Part shown: positions 5,689 through 12,857 of the stretch, piece after piece
Position numbering within the stretch: position 1 is the first letter of the stretch
How the letters are laid out: each line of letters begins with the position of its first letter
Origin: Gloeophyllum trabeum ATCC 11539
Taxonomy: Eukaryota > Basidiomycota > Agaricomycetes > Gloeophyllales > Gloeophyllaceae
Assembly: GCF_000344685.1 (NCBI RefSeq)
Contig: NW_006920424.1
Span: forward strand, 525,918 to 538,774
DNA length: 12,857 nucleotides
Reading direction: 5' to 3'
The notes under the pieces: generated by a model
The model's input: the letters and a program-made list of their open reading frames with translations, nothing else
Databases searched by the model: none
What the model was told of the DNA's origin: nothing
Program-made: the position numbers and the translations under genes

Positions 5689-6560
5689 TTCTATGGGCTC
5701 TAAAGAATTTTTCTATTTAGCTCCGGACTTCCTAGCATCCTCAAGATGTACACGGACCCATTCCGCAATTTATCTCTGTGGACAGGAGCTCTGGAGTGAC
5801 TTAACTAATGCAATTTCTAGATGAATTAGCTCCGGGGCCCGCGGACACTTCTATCGAGGGGCGTCGTCCTCATGCCCACCCTCCAGCACACACCCCCTCT
5901 CATTTCCATCAAAATACCGAAGGTGCGTACGTATACAAGTCACCATGAGGCCAGCATCAGTCAGCGAGCGGCCGGAGGTAATTAGCACGTGACCGGCGCA
6001 TCACGTGGAGTGATGGGACCACTTAGGGCAGGTGGAGGAGCGTCGAGGCGACCTCTAGGGCTGGGACGAGCAAGTGGGAGTGCAAGGGAGTTGTATGATG
6101 CATGGTATAATGGTGGCAAGTGCTGAGCAATCCTGTGGGTAGCAGCATTTATTTGTTATTTATCTCCAGACGGTCGCAAAGCCATTCCTGTAGTATAAAT
6201 TGTACAAAGTAGCATACAGAAAAACAAGTTTTGCACTTCACCATCTCGGAGAATTAGCGTTACAATCTCAGCGACCCTTGAAATTCGAAAGTGTCGAACT
6301 TAGCGAATTATAACTGATCCTAGCTTTGCCAATAGGCCTGACTCGTCAAGTGATTTATCTCCGCCGTCGATTTAATTATCTCTGGTGTGTCCTACATAGT
6401 GAAATAAAATTAACCCAGTCCCTCTAGCAATTTCTACCCCCGCAAGCACGATCCTACGACAGGTGTTGTTGCTTGCGACTTTGATTGCAACTTTTCGGAG
6501 ATAAATACTCCGGAGTGTCAACTAGCATTTGTTTCAGGTGTCAAAGGGTTTGCTTTATTT
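5689..6560. mobile_element. Non-coding insertion between gag and protease (about 872 bp, class uncertain)
   Basis: CTCTAGGT (5681-5688) and TTCTAGGT (6561-6568) flank this block as an 8-base near-duplication with one mismatch. Removing the block and one copy places gag and protease in the same frame, although they lie in different frames now; this strongly supports a clean insertion. No ORF, transposase or terminal inverted repeat was found. Inside are seven copies of a motif close to ATTWAKCTCYGG, clustered towards both ends, and an inverted CACGTGA/TCACGTG pair (5986-6007). An 8-bp duplication and subterminal motifs would suit a non-autonomous hAT element, but the missing inverted ends argue against it. 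Confidence 0.6.
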
Positions 6561-7237
6561 TTCTAGGTCTTCCTATGGACTACCCTACGGTGTCTTACTC
6601 CTCCTTTCCCCCTCAAACTATTAAATACCCCTCAGTTGTCTCAGACCGCCTTCACCCATATCATGGGGGGTCAGGTTTATTTCTTTTGGTCCTTGGTGAT
6701 TGTTGTGTGTCAGTGCATATCACCGTCGAGGACCCCATCCCCATCACAGCCATGCTTGATACGGGTTGCAGTATGACACTAATATCCGATACCCTTGCAC
6801 AGCAATTAGGCCTTCGCCAGTTCGTTCTCCCCAAACCGAAGGCGATATTGCTCGCACTAGACTCTGACGGAGTTGAGAAGGTTGCAATGCACTTAACACA
6901 TTGGGTTCAGATTTCTGTTTCTTCTCTCGATAATTCATGGTGCTCTCGCCCTGTACGCACTCTTGTGACGCTGTGTTTATGTGTTCCTTTACTGTGTGGT
7001 CTTACCTTTATTTCTTGGAACCACCTCACTGTTGATCCTGAGGATCATACATGTATAGACAAAACGTCTAGTTATGAGTTGTTAAACCCTTCTGCACTAA
7101 ACACCCGCGAGTTACCGCATAAGCCCCCCTCTAGATCTGATGTCCTGAATGAACACTGGATCATTGAAAACAACCGGTGAGCTACAATTGCCGAGCTCAA
7201 AGAACATCTCAAGCCCTTACGCGAACAGGTTGACTGA
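6561..7237 (+). pseudogene. pol: Ty3/gypsy chromovirus I, aspartic protease and linker
   Basis: This domain cleaves the Gag-Pol polyprotein. Seen: PITAMLDTGCSMTLIS, the retropepsin active site D-T-G, then AQQLGL and a second conserved stretch ending FISWNHLTVDP-DHTCIDK...YELLNP, typical of fungal gypsy proteases. The frame is open upstream to 6485, but bases before 6561 belong to the insertion, so the ATG/TTG-type starts there are not real. A linker follows with two TGA stops in the same frame (7178-7180 and 7235-7237). It then runs on without a shift into the RT domain. A hydrophobic run around 6955-7010 is part of the degraded protease, not a membrane segment. Confidence 0.85.
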
Positions 7238-8230
7238 GTGGCCTTCATAGCTAAGCCCTTTGATGCCATCACTGCTGTTCGCGACCGCATACAGATGCTA
7301 ACAGTCCAGGAACAGCTTGATACCCTCAATCTTGAGTTCAAGACCAAGTACGCCGACCTGTTTCCAGATGACATACCCCACGTTACTCAACTCCCAAACG
7401 ACGTCTTCCACAGAATCAAGCTCAAAGACCCCAATAAGGTCATAGCAGGCCGTCAGTACTCATGCCCAAAGATGCATGGCATACACTCCTGCAACAACAT
7501 CTCGAGGCCAGTCGTATGCATTCTAGTTCTAGTCCCTACTGCTCACCTTCCTTCCTCATCCCCAAGTCCGACCCAACTGTGTTACCGTGATGGGTAAATG
7601 ACTATCAAGAGCTGAATGCCAACACTGTGCTGGACAGTCAACCACTTCCATGCATCGACAAGATCCTATCTGACTGCGCAAAAGGTAAGATGTTCTTGAA
7701 GATAGATATGACTAATTCCTTCTTCCAGACTCGTGTACACCCAGATGACATCCCCTACACCATTGTCTGGACCCCCTTTGGGCTATACAAATGGCTTGTA
7801 ATGCCGCAGGGGGGGAGGTATGCCCCCGCAACACACCAACGCCGGATGTTCACGCTCTATGGAAGTATATTGGTAAAATATGTCGCGTCTACTTAGATGA
7901 CATCGTGATATGGTCTAACACCATCGATGAGCACAAAGAAAATGTGCGCCTAATTCTGAAGGCTTTTCGTGAGTCCTCACTTTTTTGTTCCCCCAAAAAG
8001 ACGCAGCTTTTCTGCACTGAAATCTGCTTCCTTGGACATATTGTCTCACAACGTGGCATCGAAGCTGACCCCTCAAAGGTTGACAAAATACTGGACTGGC
8101 TGACATTTAAATCCGCTACAGATGTCTGTGCCTTCCTGGGCCTCATATGATATATCTCTTCCTTTCTTCCTAAACTTGCAGATCATATTGTTGTACTGAC
8201 TCCTCTGATGACCAAAGAAGCAGAACACGA
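7238..8230 (+). pseudogene. pol: Ty3/gypsy chromovirus I, reverse transcriptase
   Basis: RT copies the element RNA into DNA. Seen in order: the KYADLFPD lead-in; H-RIKLKDPNK; CSPSFLIPKSDPT; the first catalytic Asp block FLKIDMTNSFFQTRV (about 7690-7735); TPFGLYKWLVMP; APATHQRRM; the catalytic VYLDDIV box (YLDD codons 7890-7901); FLGHIVSQRGIEADPSKV; and AFLGLI. Breaks: a small deletion with frame change near 7470 (after CPK), a TGA at 7588-7590, a one-base deletion near 7853, a TGA at 8148-8150, and another deletion with frame change near 8227-8235. All three reading frames are therefore used in turn. The gene cannot make an active enzyme. Confidence 0.9.
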
Positions 8231-8720
8231 GAACACCAACTGGCCTTCGAGAGTGTCAAACAGCTTGTTGTCAGTAGGGAATGCCTTACAACAATAGATC
8301 ATAACAACATGGGTAATAACAAAATCTTCGTAACTACTGATGCCAGTCAGTACAGAACAGGAGCTATGCTCTCGTATGGTGAGACCTGGGAGAGTGTCCG
8401 ACCTGTCACCTTTGATTCAATGCAAATGCACAGTGCTCAACTGAACTACCCCATACACGAACAAGAACTCCTTGCCATCATTCGCACCTTGGAAAAGTGG
8501 CGAGTTGATCTCTTAGGTGACCCCTTTACCGTCTACACTGACCACCGGATGCTGGAGAACTTCCACACCCAAAAGCACCTTTCACGATGCCAGATTCGTT
8601 GGCAAGAATTTCTTTCCCAATATGACTTCAACATCAAGTATGTCAAAGGAGAAGACAATACTGTAGCCGACGCGATGTCGCACGTTCCCGCTCCTGGTGC
8701 TCCTGGTGAAGAGATAGTTG
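8231..8720 (+). pseudogene. pol: Ty3/gypsy chromovirus I, RNase H domain
   Basis: Seen: HQLAFESVKQLV, then IFVTTDAS (first catalytic Asp), YPIHEQELLAII (Glu), VYTDHRMLE (Asp) and EDNTVADAMSHVP (final Asp of the RNase H fold, where most relatives have ADALSR). The frame is open and continuous with the integrase N-terminus. This domain itself is intact; the frame change lies just upstream of it. Confidence 0.9.
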
Positions 8721-9112
8721 GATTCATGAAATTCGGTGAGTTCCCGCTTGCCATTGCCTCTGCACTAACAACCATGGAACCACATGCACATACAGTTGCA
8801 GCAGCAATGGAGATAACAGCTGACCCGAGTTTTCTGGCTGAACTATGTGCTGGCTATGACACCGACAAGTTCTGTCAACAATTCTTGGCCATGACCAGCT
8901 CCTTCCCCTCCCTCACAATATGTGAGGGGCTACTCTACTTGGCTGACCATCTTGTCATTCCTCAAGTGGCTAAGCTCCGTGAGACACTCTACCGCCTGGC
9001 TCATGACAACCTAGGACATTTTGGCTTCAACAAGACATATACTGCGTGAGTCTTATTACTGGCCCAACATGCGACACGACCTCGAGGAATCATACCTCCC
9101 CTCGTGTCCAAC
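8721..9112 (+). pseudogene. pol: Ty3/gypsy chromovirus I, integrase zinc domain, first half
   Basis: A spacer follows RNase H. Then comes the integrase N-terminal HHCC domain: HLVIP near the start, and RLAHDNLGHFGFNKTY, where H-X4-H are two zinc ligands. The frame shifts at about 9044-9049, where ACTGCGTGAG appears to have lost five bases (CTGCG) from a direct repeat; reading on in the other frame gives ESYYWPNM, the conserved block. The second ligand pair is split: the first Cys of CPTC is here (codon 9105-9107), and the second lies beyond the solo LTR. Confidence 0.82.
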
Positions 9113-9548
9113 TGTTATGATTTTCCCATGCTTATCCATTCTATTTCCATTCTGAGCATTGCTATTGGACAGTACCTTTCTCTGAGTAGACCTTCCCATG
9201 GATGCTATCTTCTTCTCACATGTTATCTCCCTTGACTCACCTTCTACCAATGGGCACCCTTGTATTTCTCATTTCTCTGAGTTACGTTCTCACAGGATAG
9301 CTTACGCATCCTTTCTTATTGTTCTCCCCTATACCACTTACTATATATACTGTAGGAAAACCCATGTATTCCTTAGTTCAACCTCCTGTTGAATACAGCG
9401 ATTACCTGGACTCTTGACTTGACTGTTGGCATTGGCCCGGCCAGACCTACCTTTCAGTACGCTTACTGAGGTAGTGATGACATAACTGTTGGCACGTGGC
9501 CCAGTTATCTCAAGACAACTAGTTAGGACATCACTTCCTAACACCAAC
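9108..9548 (+). mobile_element. Solo LTR with 5-bp target duplication inside integrase
   Basis: The LTR spans 9113-9543 (431 bp), starts TGTTA and ends TAACA, so it has TG...CA ends and a 5-bp inverted repeat. CCAAC flanks it perfectly at 9108-9112 and 9544-9548. Removing the LTR and one CCAAC rejoins the CPTC zinc motif in frame. A TATA box (CTATATATAC, 9341-9350) lies about 230 bases in. There is no internal coding sequence, so the element was lost by recombination between its two LTRs. It is unlike LTR A and LTR B; its family is unknown, and the 5-bp duplication fits copia or gypsy. Strand is inferred from the TATA box. Confidence 0.92.
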
Positions 9549-10440
9549 ATGTCAATGGAACAAAGACTCCACACACAAGCCTGCCGGTCCGCTTCACCCC
9601 CTCCCAGTACCTGATGCCCATGGCAATTCCATCGCCATTGACTTCATCAGACCATTGCAGCTCAATGAAGGGTATGACACTATCATCACAATCACTGACC
9701 ACCTAGGATCAGACGTTCGAATCATACCCGCTCACTCCTTGCAGACAGCGGAACAGTGCGCAAGCTTATTCTTCGACAACTGGTATTGTGAAAATGGTTT
9801 ACTGACTGACATTATCTCAGATCGTGATCACCTTTTCCTCTCCAAGTTCTGGCGAGCCCTAAGAAGCTTGCCGGCGTCAAACTGAAGATGTCCACCTTGT
9901 TTCACCCCGAGACAGACAGCACTAGTGAACGTACAAATAAGACCAAAACCAAAAGGGATGGGTCAAGGCCCTCCCAAAGGTATGTTTCGCTATCATGAAC
10001 ACGGTTAACATGTCTACAGGCTACTCCCCAATTCAATTGCACTTGGGACGCAGTCCCCGCCTGATTCCACCACTGGTCCCTCCAATGTCCCCATCCACTG
10101 CTGAAGCCGATGCTGGCCGCCTCATCCGAACTATCGACAACCTTGTGGCAGACACTCAGGACCACCTGCTCAGCATGAGGGTCAACCAAGCCTTCTTTGC
10201 CAACCGTCATCGTGGGCCTGAGCCGACGTTCAATGTCGGTGACATGGTGATGCTCTCTACACGCAACCATTGTTGGGAATACAAATCCAAAGGCGATAAA
10301 CGCGTGGCTAAGTTCATGCCCTGCTACAATGGTCCTTACCATATTACTGATGCTTTTCCTGAGAAATCTGTCTACACGCTTGACATGCCTAACACCATGA
10401 ACATATTTCCTGAATTCCACTGCCCTATCATCCTAATGAA
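9549..10440 (+). pseudogene. pol: Ty3/gypsy chromovirus I, integrase catalytic core and GPY/F domain
   Basis: Integrase joins the cDNA to the host chromosome. Seen: the second Cys of CPTC right at the junction; PAGPLHPLPVPDAHGNSIAIDF with catalytic Asp 1 (codon 9640); GYDTIITITDHLGSD; ENGLLTDIISDRDHLF with Asp 2 (9820); HPETDSTSERTNK with the catalytic Glu (9927); then MNTVNMSTGYSP, the spacer, FNVGDMVMLSTRN, and the GPY/F motif in YNGPYHITDAFPEKSVYTLDMPN. Breaks: one base is lost at about 9860-9880, between Asp 2 and Glu, which lie 107 bases apart where D(35)E needs 108; about a dozen codons with a frame change are missing near 9945; and a frame change occurs near 10425-10440. Confidence 0.9.
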
Positions 10441-10674
10441 GGACAGCTCTTTCCTGGTCGCGAACTACCACGTCCAGGCCCAATTGTGACACCCAATGGC
10501 GAACAGGAGTGGACCGTACACAAAATAGTCGATGAACGTCGACGCGGAAGAGGATATCAATACCTCGTTCGCTGGGCCGGCTACAATGAGCATGATGACA
10601 CCTGGCTACCCGGCCGTGAACTCGATGGCTGCGCTGCCCTCGACAAATGGTTCGAAAAACACCCAAGACCCTGA
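10441..10674 (+). pseudogene. pol: Ty3/gypsy chromovirus I, integrase C-terminal chromodomain
   Basis: The frame reads LFPGRELPRPGPIV, a GTG at 10486, then EWTVHKIVDERRRGRGYQYLVRWAGY...DDTWLPGREL...ALDKWFE, a complete chromodomain of about 50 residues, ending at a TGA at 10672-10674. Chromodomains at the integrase end of chromoviruses bind methylated histone tails and steer insertion to heterochromatin. Two aromatic cage positions are visible as Trp in EWTV and RWAG, and Trp in DDTW occupies the conserved TWEP site, although Glu is replaced by Leu. The GTG is not a real start; this is the end of pol. The domain itself shows no break. Confidence 0.9.
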
Positions 10675-10720
10675 AGATCTTCAAGTCCTCCCCTCCTCTC
10701 TCCCTGTTCGATTTCTTCAC

Positions 10721-10732
10721 AGTGGGGGAGGG
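10721..10732 (+). other. Polypurine tract of chromovirus I
   Basis: AGTGGGGGAGGG directly precedes TGTAAC, the start of the 3' LTR, 46 bases after the pol stop. This is the expected arrangement. Confidence 0.75.
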
Positions 10733-11100
10733 TGTAACTCTGTCGGCTTACTCCGAATGCGCATCCCAACTATCTATATATGACTTCCACTTTTCTATTC
10801 TCGTCACGTCTTCACACACGTCTCGACCGTCCTTTCACTAGTTCATCTTCTGTGGTACTTACATGTTGACATTGCTCAACTTATAAGTCGGAAATGTTGC
10901 ATCTCTGTAGATTATCGTTCTCTTTTCCCCTTTCTTGCTCAATACCACCTGTGGTCCCATTCTTGTGTGTTTGTCGCTCTGAGTGTTGCCTGCCCACACG
11001 GGCTTCCATAAGTCTAAAGTTATGGTGGAATCTACAAGAGCCATATGTCAGAGGATGTGAGTGCGGCCAACGGTATCCAAGTCCAGCTGCAATCATTACG
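10733..11100 (+). repeat. 3' LTR of chromovirus I (3' end not fixed)
   Basis: The LTR starts TGTAACTCTG at 10733 and has a TATA box (TATATATGA, about 10775-10783). No second copy exists in the window to define the other end. Possible CA ends include ACTTACA near 10864, GCCCACA near 10998 and TTTTACA near 11199; none can be preferred. No gene is seen. Confidence 0.6.
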
Positions 11101-11868
11101 AGTCACCCGGTAAGGCAGTATGTATGATGTATATATGCCAATTTGAGACCCATACAGCTATTGCCACGTAGTGCAGTAGTTATATTGTTCATTTTTACAT
11201 ATATCATTGTTCAACTCAAGATCAAAGTCGAAATACCTGTATTAGTGAGGTCTTAGATAGTGGTATCAATGACCATCAGGTGCCACATTGGCATGCGTGG
11301 CTCCTCCTTTTATTATTTCTGGGACCCATGGCCTTATCCGGGCTTATCATGCCTTATAATGGCTTGTAACCCCCATCAGGCCTGATCAGCCTCAGGCTGA
11401 CAGAGGCTTATACATGCTTTTCGATCATTTCTGAACCCGATAACTCTCCCCGAACCTGATTGACGTATCAGTGCATTATCTGGCATTGTAGAGCAATATC
11501 AGTCTTTTCTGTTTTTTCTGCCATTTACTAGCTCCCAAGTCAGTGGATGCCAAAATGCTATGGGTTATAAGGAGTTATGGGTTATGAGAAGCATAGGTTA
11601 AGAGGAACTCAACTATAGTCCTCTCGTAAGCATCCTCAAAGTTATCACCCATGAGTATACTTGTATAATACATGTTCCCCATCATGTTGTTCACATGAAG
11701 TCTCTCAGCATTACACTCTCCTTTCAGGAGTCAGGGACTGGCACTTGCGCTGCTACGATTCAGGTGGGGTGCGGGATTCCAGCGAGTTTCAATAATATAC
11801 GGAATCGCCTCGGCTTTGTTTCAAGGCCTGCATATATGGAACAGGCCCGGGCCCTCATGAAAGCATGA
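11101..11868. other. Non-coding stretch with a short-motif cluster
   Basis: No gene found. At 11329-11371 the motif GGCTTAT/CCTTAT recurs about every ten bases (CCTTATCC, GCTTATCAT, CCTTATAAT). At 11559-11585 TATGGGTTAT occurs twice, 17 bases apart. The two clusters share CCTTATAA/TTATAAGG in opposite orientation, so they may be the inverted ends of a short element of about 250-290 bp. The centre holds a short palindromic CCTGATCAGCCTCAGGCTGA stretch. The rest is AT-rich with no recognisable content. Confidence 0.3.
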
Positions 11869-12111
11869 AATTTCCATGTACTTTCACCGGCCCATGTGAA
11901 AGGGATGCCAGAAAAGGCAGCAGAACTCCTTCAAATGGTTTGGAAGACGGTATGTAAGTGGTCTTGGAGGTCTCTGGACGTCTCCCTGTCATCCTCCGGG
12001 GCCTATGACATCAATACGAAGGCATCGGAAGTGTTCAGGAAACTGATCGAGCATGAACAGAGCAAACAGAAAATTGCAGTGATTCCGCATATTATTCAAG
12101 GTTGCTGTTAG
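11869..12111 (+). other. Open frame of unknown nature, about 80 codons
   Basis: The frame is open from the stop at 11866 to a TAG at 12109-12111; the first ATG is at 11905. The C-terminal half is Lys/Glu-rich (EVFRKLIEHEQSKQKIAVIPH) and looks protein-like, but I do not recognise a family. GTATGTAAGT at 11950 resembles a fungal 5' splice site, but no good branch point and acceptor follow at fungal intron distance. It could be a remnant of a host or transposon exon, or chance. Confidence 0.2.
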
Positions 12112-12273
12112 GTTTGCAAGACATGTTAGGCACTGTTACGATCAAAACACTCTTTCACTATAACACGTGTTCACACGCGTTGGCATCTACGTGCATCTCA
12201 TTCATAACCTTTTCGAGATATTCATCCACCTGACCTAAACCCCACAACCATCCAAACCCTAATCGCCAGAGCA
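12112..12273 (+). other. Region upstream of gag II, presumed LTR end and leader
   Basis: No gene. A C- and A-rich stretch with few Gs (CCTAAACCCCACAACC and similar, 12233-12260) leads to the gag start codon, typical of a retrotransposon leader. I could not identify an LTR boundary, TATA box or primer-binding site with confidence. The palindrome AACACGTGTT lies at about 12163-12172. Confidence 0.35.
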
Positions 12274-12857
12274 ATGGCGGACGCAGAACAGAAGGACAGG
12301 AAAGGGCACATTGCCAAGCCCGAGTACTTTGACGGAAGCAAGACCAAGTTCAAGGCTTGGTGGAGACAGGTCCTCACGTACCTGAGAAATAACAAAAAAG
12401 ATTTCATCACGGATGCTAAAAAATCGATTTTGTTATCTCATATCTCAGAGGACCTAAAGCGGAAGTCTGGTCACAGAACTATTATGACCAGTTCTTCAGG
12501 GACGATACAGAGAGCTCGGAGAAGACGTGGGCGGTCTTCAAAATGGAGATCACCGACGCCTTCCAAGATTCAAATCTTGCTGCACAGGCGCAGATCAAGA
12601 TCGATCACCTGCACCAAGGGCAGAGGCCAGTGGAGGAGTATTTTCAGGAGTTGGAAATACTAATGACACAAGCCGGGTACAAGAAAGAGGATCAGTACAT
12701 CCTGAAAACCATCCGTACCAGCGTCAATGAAGCACTTGTCGACAAGGTCTACGGACAAGTCACGGTGCTGACGACATACGACGGATGGAAGGCTGTTTTG
12801 ATCAAACTCGACAATGCCTGGCAGGAGCGTCAGCAGGAGAAGGCCATGTGGGCCTCA
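12274..12857 (+). pseudogene. gag: Ty3/gypsy element II, gag N-terminal (capsid) part, running off the window
   Basis: The ATG at 12274 sits in a good context (GCAATGGCG) and opens MADAEQKDRKGHIAKPEYFDGSKTKFKAW, the retrotransposon Gag (capsid) domain. An in-frame stretch runs through SHISEDL. Then two extra bases at about 12456-12459 (AA before GCGGAAGTCTGG) shift the frame. The correct reading continues in another frame to the window edge with WSQNYYDQFF, TWAVFKMEITDAF, IDHLHQGQRPVEEYFQE, YKKEDQYILKTIRTSVNEALVDKVYG and YDGWKA. No stop is seen in that frame. Left in its own frame, the protein would end at 12661-12663. Apart from the 2-base shift this copy is much better preserved than chromovirus I and may be a younger relative, since its gag covers the half that I lacks. 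Confidence 0.9.

Noticed and set aside
6485..6560. N-terminal extension of the protease frame
   Set aside because: It belongs to the insertion ending at 6560; the duplicated TCTAGGT marks the edge.
7178..8150. In-frame TGA codons read as selenocysteine or as a reassigned Trp code
   Set aside because: The family has Arg at the recognisable positions, other frame breaks surround them, and the intact copia A frame ends at a normal TGA. Simple decay explains them.
9056..9574. Small frames on both strands between the integrase halves
   Set aside because: They fall inside the solo LTR, whose ends and target duplication are exact.
9902..10420. 172-codon minus-strand frame
   Set aside because: It is the complement of the integrase C-terminal region, whose plus-strand motifs (GPY/F and others) are clear.
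11950..12011. Spliceosomal intron starting GTATGTAAGT
   Set aside because: No convincing branch point and YAG acceptor follow at a typical fungal distance, and removal does not reveal a known protein.
1..12857. CRISPR array, bacterial operon, phage or defence system
   Set aside because: No regular repeat-spacer pattern, Shine-Dalgarno-led gene series or related protein domains; the content is eukaryotic retrotransposons.

Overview
This window is repetitive DNA from a fungal, probably mushroom-forming basidiomycete (Agaricomycetes), nuclear genome. The inference rests on the proteins: Ty1/copia polyproteins and a chromodomain-bearing Ty3/gypsy (chromovirus) polyprotein of fungal type, with eukaryotic TATA boxes and no bacterial operon, tRNA or rRNA features. 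I see no convincing host gene. Nearly every coding stretch is a truncated or decayed retrotransposon.

Left block (1-4349) is a nest of copia elements. Reading outwards: element B (plus strand, 3' end only: RNase H tail, polypurine tract, LTR at 419-761) lies inside the RT gene of element A (plus, 762-2230: open RT/RNase H, polypurine tract, LTR). Element A ends inside the gag gene of element B' (minus, 2231-3730: gag start, long leader, primer-binding site, LTR of the same family as B). The LTR of B' carries a 687-bp TA-inserting inverted-repeat element (2799-3485). B' itself lies inside the protease/pre-integrase region of element C (minus, 3731-4310). The implied order is C oldest, then B', then A, then B. 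The small element arrived after B'.

Middle: 4311-4349 is a 39-base stub of the B-family LTR. 4350-5040 is a non-coding block with long, diverged inverted arms. From about 5041 to 10732 runs one decayed chromovirus on the plus strand: gag with zinc knuckle, protease, RT, RNase H, integrase with zinc domain, catalytic core and GPY motif, chromodomain, then polypurine tract and the start of a 3' LTR at 10733. Its N-terminal gag and 5' LTR are missing. It is split by two later insertions: an 872-880 bp non-coding element between gag and protease, and a 431-bp solo LTR with a perfect 5-bp target duplication inside the integrase zinc finger. It also carries several frameshifts and at least five in-frame stops, all TGA.

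Right: 10733-12273 is non-coding (LTR, AT-rich sequence, a motif cluster, one weak unassigned ORF). At 12274 a second Ty3/gypsy gag begins and runs off the window; a 2-base insertion breaks its frame.

Nothing here works as a host pathway. The biology is transposition history. The most notable signals are a primer-binding site matching the anticodon arm of initiator tRNA-Met, a tRNA-like pair of Pol III boxes in antisense within an LTR family, and a repeated 11-12 base motif in the insert that splits gag from protease.
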